DNA from: Candidatus Aminicenantota bacterium
GTDB lineage: Bacteria > Acidobacteriota > Aminicenantia > Aminicenantales > Saccharicenantaceae
DNA length: 64,000 nt
Direction of reading: 5' to 3'
Assembly: GCA_014360015.1 (NCBI GenBank)
Contig: JACIYJ010000002.1
Coordinates: 248,001 to 312,000, forward strand
A program made the position numbers and the translations under genes. The number at the start of each line of letters is the position of its first letter. Positions within the stretch are counted from its first letter, which is position 1. The notes below the pieces were generated by a model. It saw only the letters and a program-made list of their open reading frames with translations, was not told the DNA's origin and made no database searches. Shown one piece after another: positions 17,414-26,316 of this stretch.

Positions 17414-18496
17414 TCATCTGTGGAGGAAACATCTTTCGCAGTCAACTTCACCAGGTTTGCGGGTGACCATCATCACCAGCCCAAGTTCATCAGCCCGGTC
17501 AATGACTTCCTGGTCTTTGATCGAGCCGAGTGGATAGATGATGCCAGTGATCCCATTCTTAGCTGCCACCTCAACTACATCAGGAAAAGGCATAAAAGCA
17601 TCCGAAGCCATCACGCAACCCAAGGGACCATAGCCGCGATGAGAAAGACGAATGGCCTCTTCAGCCGCATCAATCCGGCTTCTCTGACCGGAACCGATAC
17701 CGTGAATTTTATCTTTGGTACCGATGACGATGGCGTTGGAACGAGTAAAACAGGCTACTGTCCAGCAAAACAGAGCGGCCTTCAATTGAGACTCATCTGG
17801 TTTTTTCTTAGAAACCACATCGATGAATTCAGGTGAAACTATCCTGGAATTAAACCTCTGCTGTAAGAGCAAGCCGCCAGCTACTCTCTTAAATTCCAGA
17901 CCGTTGTCCACAGAAGGCTGGTCGAGCGGAGCGCCCATCTTTACCACTCTTAACACCTTTCTGTTGGCTAAAATATTCAGGGCTTCAGGACTGAAATCAG
18001 GGGCATAGACCACTTCGATATTTCTGGAGCTCTCGACCAGTAATTTAGCCAGGTCTTCTTCTACCCTGAAATTGAAAACATCAACGCTGCCGAAATTAGA
18101 AAGGGGATCTGTCTGCCAGGCTTTCAGAAAAGCTTCCAGGCCGCTGTCGGCTAAAGCCACACCGCTGGGCATTTCATGTTTGATGATTACGGCCACTGAT
18201 TTCCCTGGGAAAATTTCTGTCAGTTTCTTGGCTAATCGTTGCCCCAGGTCCATATCACCGACGTTGATGTAGCTCAGGCCTTTGGTTCCTTCCTGGAGAA
18301 CTTTCATCGTGGCCATGTTTGGACCGCTGGCTCCTTCTTCCTGGTAAAAAGCGGCCGGATAGCCAGGATTTTCACCGTAGCGCATTGAAATCTTCTTGAC
18401 GAACCTGGTTTCTCCAAAAACCAAAAATTGCGGAAAGTCTTCGTTGACCTTGGTCTGATACTGAGTTCTGGCAGTTCTCTGATCTTTGTTATTCAT
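17414..18496 (-). CDS. purH: Stand-alone AICAR transformylase (PurH C-terminal domain equivalent)
   Basis: Catalyses formylation of AICAR to FAICAR with 10-formyl-THF, the ninth step of purine synthesis. The 360 residues correspond only to the transformylase half of bifunctional PurH; the N-terminal IMP-cyclohydrolase domain is absent. The family traits are MRYGENPGYPAAFY (38-51), the catalytic Lys-His pair K106-H107 in IIKHEMPSG, ALFCWTVACFTRSNA, GIGSGQRSRIDA and ASDAFMPFPD. The usual C-terminal RHFRH is replaced by a longer tail ending in CERCFLHR. It starts three bases after a PurO-type cyclohydrolase gene that supplies the missing activity. Confidence 0.92.
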   Translation of the reverse strand: MNNKDQRTARTQYQTKVNEDFPQFLVFGETRFVKKISMRYGENPGYPAAFYQEEGASGPNMATMKVLQEGTKGLSYINVGDMDLGQRLAKKLTEIFPGKSVAVIIKHEMPSGVALADSGLEAFLKAWQTDPLSNFGSVDVFNFRVEEDLAKLLVESSRNIEVVYAPDFSPEALNILANRKVLRVVKMGAPLDQPSVDNGLEFKRVAGGLLLQQRFNSRIVSPEFIDVVSKKKPDESQLKAALFCWTVACFTRSNAIVIGTKDKIHGIGSGQRSRIDAAEEAIRLSHRGYGPLGCVMASDAFMPFPDVVEVAAKNGITGIIYPLGSIKDQEVIDRADELGLVMMVTRKPGEVDCERCFLHR

Positions 18497-18499
18497 GGT

Positions 18500-19234
18500 T
18501 TATCCTTCCTGACGGTTGATTATTTTAACTTCCTGAATCTGAGCCCTATCCACCGAAGCTCTGATACAGGCCACAGCCACTCGAAAATCTTTTTTGCCTT
18601 CAGCTGGTTTTAAAGAGTCATAAACCCGAGTGGCTATTTCTTCTGCGGTGTTTTCGGAAATTTCCAGAGATATTGGCTCGCCAAAAAAAGATGGCACCGG
18701 GTCAACATTCACTCCTAAGTAGGTCATGATTAACCAGCCTTTCCCCGGAATTAAGGGAAGCTCGAAATAATTTCTGATAGTTGTACCGAATTCCCCTCTC
18801 TTGATGATGCTGATGGCTAGGCTAAACCCGCCGGCGAAGCCAAGGCTGATTCTTGGTGTATAAATCGGCTGGTCCGGCTCATACTTCCAGTCTTTGAGAG
18901 CTCTGGTCAAAGCCAGAATCGGGTCATGGACTGCTTCTAAAGCTTTCAGGATTTCAGTCGTCTGTTTTCCATTGGAGACAGCTATACCCGCAGGAGAATA
19001 AAGCATGGCTGGATAAATTAATAGGTCCGGATTTCCGGTAACGATGAGCTGAGGATCGGTTGGTTCTACCAAGAGCCCATTTTCTTTTTTTATAAGACGA
19101 CGGGCCTGACTGGCCGGGGATCTCCCAGTAATGCCATAAACAAGGAAGATTTCATCGACGGTTTTGAACTGTCCCCCGATGATGAACCTTCCTGGATACT
19201 CTAAGCCTGAAAAATAATTTTTTGGTGTTTCCAT
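18500..19234 (-). CDS. purO: IMP cyclohydrolase, PurO family
   Basis: Predicted to close the ring of FAICAR to IMP, the last purine step. The opening YPGRFIIGG, then VYGITGRSPASQARR, NPDLLIYPAML, YTPRISLGF and a C-terminal basic region match the PurO-like family (IMP_cyclohyd), first known from archaea, rather than the PurH N-terminal domain. I choose ATG 19234 (244 residues) because a TTGACT-17-TATCAA promoter overlaps the two earlier in-frame ATGs (19258, 19249), which would put those starts upstream of transcription. It is paired with the transformylase gene three bases downstream. Confidence 0.85.
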   Translation of the reverse strand: METPKNYFSGLEYPGRFIIGGQFKTVDEIFLVYGITGRSPASQARRLIKKENGLLVEPTDPQLIVTGNPDLLIYPAMLYSPAGIAVSNGKQTTEILKALEAVHDPILALTRALKDWKYEPDQPIYTPRISLGFAGGFSLAISIIKRGEFGTTIRNYFELPLIPGKGWLIMTYLGVNVDPVPSFFGEPISLEISENTAEEIATRVYDSLKPAEGKKDFRVAVACIRASVDRAQIQEVKIINRQEG

Positions 19235-19248
19235 TGATTTCTTGTTCA

Positions 19249-19277
19249 TTGATACCATACCAAAAAACCTTAGTCAA
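19249..19277 (-). promoter_or_regulatory. Promoter for the purO-AICAR transformylase pair
   Basis: TTGACT (19272-19277), 17-base spacer, extended TGG-TATCAA (-10 at 19249-19254). It leaves only a few bases before ATG 19234. Confidence 0.5.
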
Positions 19278-19362
19278 GAAAAAGAAAAGAAAAAATGGTC
19301 TGGGGCTTGTTTTTAAAAAAACCGCTGGTAAAATATCTTATATTTTCGATGGGACGGTTTAG

Positions 19363-19761
19363 ATGAATTTTTCCCGAAAAATAGTTTACTTTCTGCCAGC
19401 AGCTGTCTATTGCGCTCTGATGTTTTTTCTTTCCTCAAAATCTTTGAAAATAAAACTCGGTTTTATTTACTGGGACAAGGGAGCTCACTGGTTGGAATTC
19501 ATGATTCTCGGTTTCTTGCTGGCCTTCGGCTTTTTCAACTACTTTCCAGGTAAAACTTTTTTGAATTCATACCTGACCCTAATGATTGGAATCCTTATCG
19601 GTCTGACTGATGAGCTACATCAGCTGTTTGTTCCCGGCCGTCAGTGTGATTGGCGTGACTGGATAGCCGATATCACAGGAGTTGTGGTTGGCTTAGCCCT
19701 TTTCTGGTTTATAGACAGAAGACTGGGGCGCCAGTTGTCATCAAGAAAAATCACCGGTTAG
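19363..19761 (+). CDS. VanZ-like membrane protein
   Basis: A 132-residue protein with four hydrophobic segments and the VanZ-like hallmarks FFLSSKS, WDKGAHWLEFMILGFLLA, GLTDELHQLFVPGRQCDWRDWIADITG. The DELHQ..PGR..D..D pattern is the conserved core of the family. VanZ members are membrane proteins linked in one case to teicoplanin resistance, but most have no known role, and nothing nearby suggests glycopeptide resistance. It is flanked by divergent purO and convergent LOG genes and appears to be a single gene with a GGGACGG ribosome site. Confidence 0.85.
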   Translation: MNFSRKIVYFLPAAVYCALMFFLSSKSLKIKLGFIYWDKGAHWLEFMILGFLLAFGFFNYFPGKTFLNSYLTLMIGILIGLTDELHQLFVPGRQCDWRDWIADITGVVVGLALFWFIDRRLGRQLSSRKITG

Positions 19762-19766
19762 TTCCT

Positions 19767-20513
19767 TCAGCACATTCGCGGAAGCTTTTTCTTTAGCAAA
19801 TCAAAGGTTTCCTGGGGAGATGAACAGACGGTAAACACTTCAAGGTCTTCTGGGGTTATAGCTTTGAAATCAACCAATGCTTGAAAATTAATCACCTTAT
19901 CCCAGTATTCCTTTCCATAAAGGATAAGTAGCACCTCTTTTTTGGACACTTTTCCAGTTTGGAGCAGGGTGACGATTTCAAAAAACTCATCCAGAGTACC
20001 GAAACCACCTGGAAAAGCAATTACCGCTTTGGCCTTGTACATAAGCCAGAATTTGCGCATAAAAAAGTAATGAAAGGTAAAGTTGAGCTCTGGTGTGATG
20101 TAGGGATTGGGCAGCTGGGGCTGAGGCAGAGAGATGTTCATTCCGATACTTTTTCCACCAGCTCTGGCTGCTCCCCTGTTGGCTGCTTCCATTATTCCCG
20201 GACCACCACCGGTGCAGACCACATATTTTCTCCCTTTTGGTTTCAGGTTCATTCCCCATTTGGTGATTAGATAAGCTAATTCTTCGGCTTCCCAGTAATA
20301 TTTATGAAGAATTGTATCTGAACTGGCAGGACTGGCTTTGGCTGATCCGAGGAAAAGAATGGTGCTTTCGACTTTAAGCTTTTCCAGTCGGGCCATAGGC
20401 CAGACGTATTCGCTCAGAATTCTCAGAGTCCGACCTTCCAGGGATTCCAGGAACTCCAGGTCCCGATAAGGAGATTCCGGAAGTTCCAGTTTTTTTGGTT
20501 CATTTTTTTTCAT
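19767..20513 (-). CDS. LOG family protein (TIGR00730 Rossmann-fold nucleotide phosphoribohydrolase)
   Basis: Lysine-decarboxylase-like LOG protein, which in characterised members releases ribose-5-phosphate from nucleoside monophosphates. The nucleotide-binding motif GGGPGIMEAANRGA and the catalytic PGGFGTLDEFFE are both intact, within a Rossmann-type fold. I start at ATG 20513 (248 residues), which has CAGGAG nine bases upstream; the in-frame TTG at 20531 lies ahead of that ribosome site. Its 3' end faces VanZ with a five-base gap. The long basic-acidic N-terminus (about 60 residues before the fold) is typical of the larger bacterial LOG type. True substrate unknown. Confidence 0.9.
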   Translation of the reverse strand: MKKNEPKKLELPESPYRDLEFLESLEGRTLRILSEYVWPMARLEKLKVESTILFLGSAKASPASSDTILHKYYWEAEELAYLITKWGMNLKPKGRKYVVCTGGGPGIMEAANRGAARAGGKSIGMNISLPQPQLPNPYITPELNFTFHYFFMRKFWLMYKAKAVIAFPGGFGTLDEFFEIVTLLQTGKVSKKEVLLILYGKEYWDKVINFQALVDFKAITPEDLEVFTVCSSPQETFDLLKKKLPRMC

Positions 20514-20591
20514 CGCCGTCTCCTGGTTCAATTCATAAATTAAACTTGAGTTATTTATTTTGTCTTGAATTAGAGTTTTATGTCAATTAAT

Positions 20592-20620
20592 TTGAATTTT
20601 TTCAATTGTCCTGAGAAAAT
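20592..20620 (+). promoter_or_regulatory. Promoter placed 8 bases before the rlpA start (probable leaderless mRNA)
   Basis: TTGAAT (20592-20597), 17-base spacer, extended TGA-GAAAAT (-10 at 20615-20620). The ATG is at 20629 and no Shine-Dalgarno is present, so transcription should begin at or next to the start codon. Confidence 0.45.
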
Positions 20621-20628
20621 AAGAACTC

Positions 20629-21264
20629 ATGAAAAAGATAAAGTTCATCCTGATGGTGTTCTTACTATCCATACTCTTTTCCTGTCGTCCGACAAAACCG
20701 GTAACAACTCCTCCTGTTGGCTATGTTGAGACCGGCATAGCTTCCTGGTATGGGCCGGAATTTCACGGCCGAAAAACTTCAAGCTTAGAAATTTTTGACA
20801 TGCACGACCTCACAGCAGCTCATCGCACTCTTCCTTTTGGAACATTAGTTCAGGTGACCAACTTAGACAACGGCCGGACGGTGACTGTCAGGATTAATGA
20901 CCGAGGACCGTTCGTCAAGGACCGAATAATTGACCTATCTTATGCTGCGGCCAGAATGCTCGGGATGATAGGACCGGGAACAGCCAGAGTAAGAATTGAA
21001 GTGACCGGTTTTAAGCCAGTGGAAGAGAGGCTCAAACAGGGTGAATATATTCTTCAGCTGGGTTCTTTCCTCAACCCGGATAATGCCCGGGTTCTTTATC
21101 ATAATCTGAAAAGAGAATTTCCCGGAATATTTATCTCTCCTTACCAGGCAAAAGACCAGGTTTTCTACCGGGTGCGTCTCCAGGTGAAGACCGAAGCGGA
21201 AGCTAGAAAACTGGCTGAAAAACTGGCTTCAGCTGGCTATCCGGTGTTGTTGCTCAGGGAATAA
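20629..21264 (+). CDS. rlpA: RlpA-like lipoprotein with DPBB and SPOR domains
   Basis: Septal lytic-transglycosylase-type cell-wall protein, 211 residues. A signal sequence ends in LLSILFSC, a lipobox-like site with Cys about residue 19. The double-psi beta-barrel covers about 30-125, with GIASWYGPEFHGRKTSS, AAHRTLPFGTLVQVTN and the catalytic-type NDRGPFVKDRIIDLS. A SPOR domain (about 133-211, YILQLGSFLNPDNA...) should bind denuded glycan at the division site. The gene suggests a cell with an outer membrane or at least a peptidoglycan-dividing septum. No Shine-Dalgarno precedes the ATG; a promoter sits just upstream. Confidence 0.92.
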   Translation: MKKIKFILMVFLLSILFSCRPTKPVTTPPVGYVETGIASWYGPEFHGRKTSSLEIFDMHDLTAAHRTLPFGTLVQVTNLDNGRTVTVRINDRGPFVKDRIIDLSYAAARMLGMIGPGTARVRIEVTGFKPVEERLKQGEYILQLGSFLNPDNARVLYHNLKREFPGIFISPYQAKDQVFYRVRLQVKTEAEARKLAEKLASAGYPVLLLRE

Positions 21265-21372
21265 AACAACGCCTTGTCTGATTCATTACTCGGAGAACTT
21301 GCTGGAAATCTTGTTGTCTGATTATCAAAAGATTATTTCTGTTTACCAAAAAGTTCCTGTTATTTCCCCAGT

Positions 21373-23736
21373 TTATTCAGAAATAATGACCACCAGACGG
21401 TGCTCTCCTTCAGGGACTTGAATCACTATTTCTTTTCCTGAAAATTTTCCCGATTCTTTTCCGTTAAGCAACAACTGGCCCTTCTTTTTATCTCTAAGAT
21501 AGATAATGATTTTCCTTTTCTTGAGACTTTTAACTTCAAAGGAAATTTCTCGATCGGTATAGAGAAAATGTCTGAAAACTGCCGGCCCATTAGCCCTGAC
21601 CAGCTCTTTTCCTTCTTCTTTCAAGCTGGTTCTGGAAGGAGAAACTTCAACCTCATAATGCCGGCCGAGTATAGATATCCTTTTTAATATTCCCTTTTTT
21701 TCAGGATTGAGCTGACCAAACCTGAACCCTTCCCAGGGCGTAACATCCAGGTATTCTTCCAGGCCGATCAGAGCAAAAAGTGGTCCCCAGCTCTGATAAC
21801 GCTGGCCCCCGGCTTCTCCGGTGCGAGAATCATAATTTTCTGGACAGAGCTGGTAATTTTTCCAGATTCGCAGAAATAGATCTGAACTTTTTTTAGCGAA
21901 ATCCGCGGCCACCAGGTCAAAACCATAAGCTTTAAGACCTTGATAGACAAGATAATTGGTCGGCGGCCAGATAGTGCCGCGCCAGTACTGCTGGTCTTTG
22001 AAGGCCGGGTCATCCCGGGAAATTGAAGGAATCACATAATCTCCCCAGAACTCCTCAGGATTGAGCAGATGTTTTAGCATCCGCAGGGCCCGGTTTTCAT
22101 CAGGAATTCTGGCAATCAGCGGGAAAAAATTGGCTGCAGCTTTTTTTGTGGAGAACCGACCATCCCAGTGTCGGTCAAAATAAAAACCTTCTTTTTCGTT
22201 CCAGAGGAGCTGGTTCATCAACCTTTTTATTTTTTCATACTCGTCCGTAAATTTTTTTCTATCCGCTTCTTTGCCCAGGAAATTGGCCAGTTGTGCCAGA
22301 CAGTAGGAATCCAGAGCATAGAGGCTGTTTAAGTCCACACAGTTCATTTCTAAGGTTCCGGTTTGGTCGTTGAAGGAGGCCTCATCCCAGTTAGGCAGGT
22401 CATCCTGACCTGATTCCCACATGGCCCTCTGCTTGCCCGTAGCTTCTTTTTCCCAGGGTGGAACGTCTGTGGCTACTAAATGGGCATCACTCCCCCATTC
22501 CAGAAGTCCATCTCCGTTACCATCCCGTCGGGCCTGGCCGTTGGGCAGACGAGCTGTCCAGAAATTATGCCACTTGACAAGGTAGGGATAAGCAAACTTC
22601 AACAATTCCTGGTCACCGGTTTTTAAGAATAATTTCAGGACAACGAATGAGCCTATGGGCGGCTGAGAACGGTCGGGTGTGCCGCCAAACCGTCCTCGCC
22701 AGTTTGGAATGTTGCCGTTCGGATACTGAGTTTCCAGCACTGCCCGGACTACATCAAAGGCCAGTTTGGTGCTCTCAACGGACATTTCTAAGGAGTTAAA
22801 AAAAGAATCCCATTCAAAGATGGTCCAGTGGTCGGGTTGACCGTCAGGTCCAGGAAAAATCCAGCCTCGCCCGGCCGGTGTGTAGTAGCGATGATACCCA
22901 TTCTGGTATAGAGCCATCCAAAACAGGTTGTTGGTTATGGCTTCAGCAATTCCTTCATACAATCCGGTGACCTGGAGCCGTTTTTTGAGATAAGCTTTTT
23001 TTTCTTCCTGCAGAAAATCATCAATGGCCCTACCACTGCGAAAGCGATAGATTCTTTCGTTGATCGATTCCAGGTTTTCTCCAACTGAAGCGACAAAGTA
23101 AAGGTCGTATTTTTTACTAAGTTTATAAGTCAGATGAAGTTGATTGTTGATGAGCTCCACAGTTTCAGGCTTGAAGTTTGTCCAACAGAGATAGTGAACA
23201 GCTGGCTTTTCTGAACTCTGACCATGAACGTAGCCTGATTCCGGCAAAAAATTGTAATTACCCTTAAAATCCCAAGGAAAATAGAAAATCAAGGTGACTT
23301 TATCTAATAAATCAGGAAAGTGATATTTGCCGATGACTGTTTGTTCATCCCGCCGGCTCCATTCCACAGTCATTTCGTACTTAGGGAGAGTGGGCTTAAG
23401 AAAAACAGGCGTTTCCCGTCCCTTTTTGAAAGGAAGATGAAGGTCAAATTTTATTGAAGAGTAAACTCCGTCCGGGGAATGGGGACCGACTTCTGACACC
23501 AGATAGAAGAAATCATGGAATTCTGCTGCTTTATCCTGGCGATAGACTTTGGGACAAAAAGCAAAGGCCGAGCCAGGGCTGGCGACGATCATCATTCCCG
23601 GCCAGGCCTTTGGGTCAAGTGCTCCGATGAAAACATTTTTCCAGGGATAGTATATTTCGCTTTGAAGTGGAATAATCAGAGAAAAGACAATAACTAAAAT
23701 AAATGAAAGTAATTTTAATGACCTTTTGAAATTCAC
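21373..23736 (-). CDS. Secreted GH63/trehalase-like glycoside hydrolase
   Basis: Large exported enzyme, 787 residues, with a signal peptide (hydrophobic residues about 9-25). The C-terminal two thirds form an (alpha/alpha)6 barrel as in GH63/GH37 glycosidases: FEWDSFFNSLEMS with the likely catalytic Asp, GGTPDRSQPPIGSF, DGLLEWGSDAH, DLNSLYALD and YWRGTIWPPTNYLVYQGL with family-type residues. It probably releases glucose or mannose from alpha-linked oligosaccharides outside the cytoplasm. The start is GTG at 23736, without a Shine-Dalgarno, six bases after a -10 element. It is separate from the glycogen operon. Confidence 0.82.
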   Translation of the reverse strand: MNFKRSLKLLSFILVIVFSLIIPLQSEIYYPWKNVFIGALDPKAWPGMMIVASPGSAFAFCPKVYRQDKAAEFHDFFYLVSEVGPHSPDGVYSSIKFDLHLPFKKGRETPVFLKPTLPKYEMTVEWSRRDEQTVIGKYHFPDLLDKVTLIFYFPWDFKGNYNFLPESGYVHGQSSEKPAVHYLCWTNFKPETVELINNQLHLTYKLSKKYDLYFVASVGENLESINERIYRFRSGRAIDDFLQEEKKAYLKKRLQVTGLYEGIAEAITNNLFWMALYQNGYHRYYTPAGRGWIFPGPDGQPDHWTIFEWDSFFNSLEMSVESTKLAFDVVRAVLETQYPNGNIPNWRGRFGGTPDRSQPPIGSFVVLKLFLKTGDQELLKFAYPYLVKWHNFWTARLPNGQARRDGNGDGLLEWGSDAHLVATDVPPWEKEATGKQRAMWESGQDDLPNWDEASFNDQTGTLEMNCVDLNSLYALDSYCLAQLANFLGKEADRKKFTDEYEKIKRLMNQLLWNEKEGFYFDRHWDGRFSTKKAAANFFPLIARIPDENRALRMLKHLLNPEEFWGDYVIPSISRDDPAFKDQQYWRGTIWPPTNYLVYQGLKAYGFDLVAADFAKKSSDLFLRIWKNYQLCPENYDSRTGEAGGQRYQSWGPLFALIGLEEYLDVTPWEGFRFGQLNPEKKGILKRISILGRHYEVEVSPSRTSLKEEGKELVRANGPAVFRHFLYTDREISFEVKSLKKRKIIIYLRDKKKGQLLLNGKESGKFSGKEIVIQVPEGEHRLVVIISE

Positions 23737-23742
23737 AGTTTA

Positions 23743-23771
23743 AATTTAGTTTATTTCAGCTTTTAAATCAA
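23743..23771 (-). promoter_or_regulatory. Promoter directly ahead of the GH63-like GTG start (probable leaderless mRNA)
   Basis: TTGATT (23766-23771), 17-base spacer, TAAATT (23743-23748), then six bases to the GTG at 23736 and no ribosome site. Confidence 0.45.
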
Positions 23772-23854
23772 CTGAGGTTTGAAAGTGAGTTTTATCTATA
23801 TAGAGGTGCATCAGGAATGTCCATAAGAGGCTAAATTGAGGTAATCCAAAAAGC

Positions 23855-23883
23855 TTTAAAAAATTCTTTTAAATAGATATAAT
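23855..23883 (+). promoter_or_regulatory. Promoter for the M20 peptidase gene
   Basis: TTTAAA (23855-23860), 17-base spacer, perfect TATAAT (23878-23883). The transcript would have a leader of about 80 bases beginning with a small hairpin (CAAAG/CTTTG) and ending in AGGAGG. Confidence 0.6.
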
Positions 23884-23969
23884 CAAAGAGGCTTTGACTA
23901 AAAAAGTTCAAAAAAAAGCGAAGTGATAAGAATCGCCAGATCAACCAAAGCCGATTGATAGGAGGAAAA

Positions 23970-25100
23970 ATGGACTATCAGCTGTATTTTAAGTCTTTGC
24001 AGGGAGAAATGGTCCGGCTGCTCAAAACTTTGGTTCAGCTGGAATCTCCGACTTCTGATAAAAAAGCAGTCGACAAATGTTCAGCGGCGGTGATTAAAGA
24101 GATCGAAACCCTTGGAGTCAAAGTCAAGAGAATCCCACAAAAAGAGATAGGAGACCTTTATCTCATCGAATATATTCCTTCCGGGAATAAAGCTGCGGGT
24201 GAGCCCATTCTGGTTTTAACTCACATAGATACGGTCTGGCCAGTCGGAACGATTGAGAAAATGCCCTTTTATATTACCGGTGACAAAATTTTCGGGCCCG
24301 GAGCTCTGGATATGAAAGCCGGAATAGTCTCGGCTGTTTTCGCTCTGAAAGCTATCAACAGTCTTGGGCTTGTACCAAAAAGAAGAATCTGGTTGTTCAT
24401 CAACTCGGCTGAAGAAACTGGCAACGACGAAAGTCACAAGCAGATTGCGGTTCTGGCTAAAAAGGCTGGAGCTGTACTCTGTCTGGAACCTGGACTTCCC
24501 GGGGGCGCTTTAAAACTCGAAAGAAAGGGACGTCTGGTGGTCAGAATAGAAACCACCGGCAAGTCAGCTCACGCCAGTACTCCAGAAAAAGGAGTCAATG
24601 CCATCGAAGAATTGATGTTACAGTTACAGCGGTTAAAAAAGGTTAAAATTAAAGGGATGAGCCTGAACATCGGGTTAATCGGCGGCGGAGAAAAGGCCAA
24701 TGTCGTTCCGGAAAAAGCCTGGGCTATCTGTGATCTTCGCTTCTGGACTTCTCAGGACCTGAATAAGATAAAATCATTCTTAAGAGAGTTGCGTCCATCA
24801 AGGAAAGAAGCTAAGGTTAAAACTGCTATAATGAGCTTTACCCCACCGATGGAGTTTACCAGAGCTTCCAGGGAGCTTTTCGTCAGAGCCAAAACTATTG
24901 CCAGCGAGATGAACATAGAGCTTATACCCGGGAGAAGCGGCGGTGGTTCGGATGCCTCCATAGCTTCTCATGTGGGAGCTCCGGTTCTGGACGGTCTGGG
25001 TCCTGAAGGTGAAGGCTTGCATGCAGTGAATGAGCATCTCCTGCTTCCATCCTTTATCCAGAGAACAGCCCTGCTGACCAAACTTCTGGTTGAATTGTAA
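23970..25100 (+). CDS. M20 family metallopeptidase (carboxypeptidase G2-like)
   Basis: Di-zinc exopeptidase of about 376 residues, cytosolic (no signal peptide). Zinc-site motifs: VLTHIDTVWPVG, GPGALDMKAGI, SAEETGNDES with the catalytic Glu pair, LCLEPG and a C-terminal LHAVNEH. The central dimerisation domain carries GKSAHASTPEKGVNAIEEL, where the His is conserved. I start at ATG 23970 because GGAGG lies five bases ahead; an earlier in-frame TTG (23955) would place that ribosome site inside the coding region. It stands alone after its own promoter. Carboxypeptidase or aminoacylase specificity cannot be separated. Confidence 0.9.
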   Translation: MDYQLYFKSLQGEMVRLLKTLVQLESPTSDKKAVDKCSAAVIKEIETLGVKVKRIPQKEIGDLYLIEYIPSGNKAAGEPILVLTHIDTVWPVGTIEKMPFYITGDKIFGPGALDMKAGIVSAVFALKAINSLGLVPKRRIWLFINSAEETGNDESHKQIAVLAKKAGAVLCLEPGLPGGALKLERKGRLVVRIETTGKSAHASTPEKGVNAIEELMLQLQRLKKVKIKGMSLNIGLIGGGEKANVVPEKAWAICDLRFWTSQDLNKIKSFLRELRPSRKEAKVKTAIMSFTPPMEFTRASRELFVRAKTIASEMNIELIPGRSGGGSDASIASHVGAPVLDGLGPEGEGLHAVNEHLLLPSFIQRTALLTKLLVEL

Positions 25101-25167
25101 ATATTGACTTTCAAAGTTATTTAAGTTTAACTATTAATAGAGGAATCATCTTAAAAGGAGGACTTAT

Positions 25168-26316
25168 ATGATTAAAAAGTATTATCTTCTTTCCCCTGGA
25201 CCTACTCCAATACCGGAGACTGTTCTGTCTGTAGCCGCTGAGCCAATAATTCATCACCGGACGCCGGAATTTTCCAAAATTTTTATGGAAGTGACAGAAG
25301 GGTTGAAATATGTTTTTCAAACCAAGGAAGATGTTTATATCCTGGCTGCCTCCGGGACCGGAGCTATGGAGACTGCGGTCATCAACACCCTCTCTCCCGG
25401 CGATAAAGTCATCACCATCAATGGCGGAAAATTCGGAGAAAGATGGGGTAATATCTGTCGGGCTTATGGTTTGGACACTAAAGAAATCGTCATTCCTTGG
25501 GGAGATGATTTCAGCAAAGAACAATTAGCTGAGGAAATCAAGAAAAATCCTGGAGTTAAAGCCATCTTTGCCACTCTTTCCGAAACTTCAACCGGTGCTA
25601 TTTTTGATATTAAAGGGTTTGGAGAAGTGGTGGCTGAGACCGAAGCCATCCTGGTGGTTGATGGCATTTCTGGCCTGGGAGCTACCCCTTGCCCGATGGA
25701 TGAGTGGAAGATAGATGTTCTGGTCACAGGTTCTCAGAAATCTTTTATGATTCCACCTGGACTGGCTTATATTGCTTTCAGCCCGAAGGCCTGGAAACTG
25801 GTGGAAACTTCCAGGCTGCCCAAGTTTTATTTCGACATCAAGAAATACCGAAAGAACCTGGAAAAGCAAACCACGCCCTGGACTCCGGCCGTTTCTCTTA
25901 TCATCCAGCAGAAAAAAGCCCTTGAGATCATCAAGAACATGGGGCTGGACAACCTGCTGAAACATCATCAGGTTCTGGGAGAGGCCACCAGAGCTGGAGT
26001 TAAAGCCATCGGTCTGGAACTGCTGGCTAAAAGGCCTGGCAATATCCTGACTGCAGTCAAAACTCCTCAAGGTGTTGATGGCAACAAGCTGGTCAAGACT
26101 ATGCAGGGTAAATACATGGCTTATATTTCTAACGCTCAGGATCCACATAAGGGAGAATTCTTCCGCATTGCTCACTTGGGATATATGGGTGGTTTTGATA
26201 TCATCACCGCGCTCTCAGCTCTGGAAATGACTCTTATGGACTTGGGCTATGATAAATTCCAGCCTGGAGCTTCGGTAGCCGCGGCTGAGAAAGTTTTGAG
26301 GGAGGGATGGCAATGA
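25168..26316 (+). CDS. Class V aminotransferase, alanine/serine-glyoxylate type; probable phosphoserine aminotransferase role
   Basis: PLP-dependent fold-type I enzyme, 382 residues. The PLP lysine is K191 in VLVTGSQKSFMIPPG, with the aspartate in VVDGISGLGA and the SGTGAMETA phosphate loop. The start LLSPGPTPIPETVL is typical of the alanine-glyoxylate/serine-pyruvate group. It overlaps the serA start by four bases (ATGA), and the same adjacency is known from Thermotoga, so I infer it makes phosphoserine from phosphohydroxypyruvate in place of SerC. A strong AGGAGG precedes the ATG. Glyoxylate or pyruvate transamination is the alternative. Confidence 0.9.
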   Translation: MIKKYYLLSPGPTPIPETVLSVAAEPIIHHRTPEFSKIFMEVTEGLKYVFQTKEDVYILAASGTGAMETAVINTLSPGDKVITINGGKFGERWGNICRAYGLDTKEIVIPWGDDFSKEQLAEEIKKNPGVKAIFATLSETSTGAIFDIKGFGEVVAETEAILVVDGISGLGATPCPMDEWKIDVLVTGSQKSFMIPPGLAYIAFSPKAWKLVETSRLPKFYFDIKKYRKNLEKQTTPWTPAVSLIIQQKKALEIIKNMGLDNLLKHHQVLGEATRAGVKAIGLELLAKRPGNILTAVKTPQGVDGNKLVKTMQGKYMAYISNAQDPHKGEFFRIAHLGYMGGFDIITALSALEMTLMDLGYDKFQPGASVAAAEKVLREGWQ

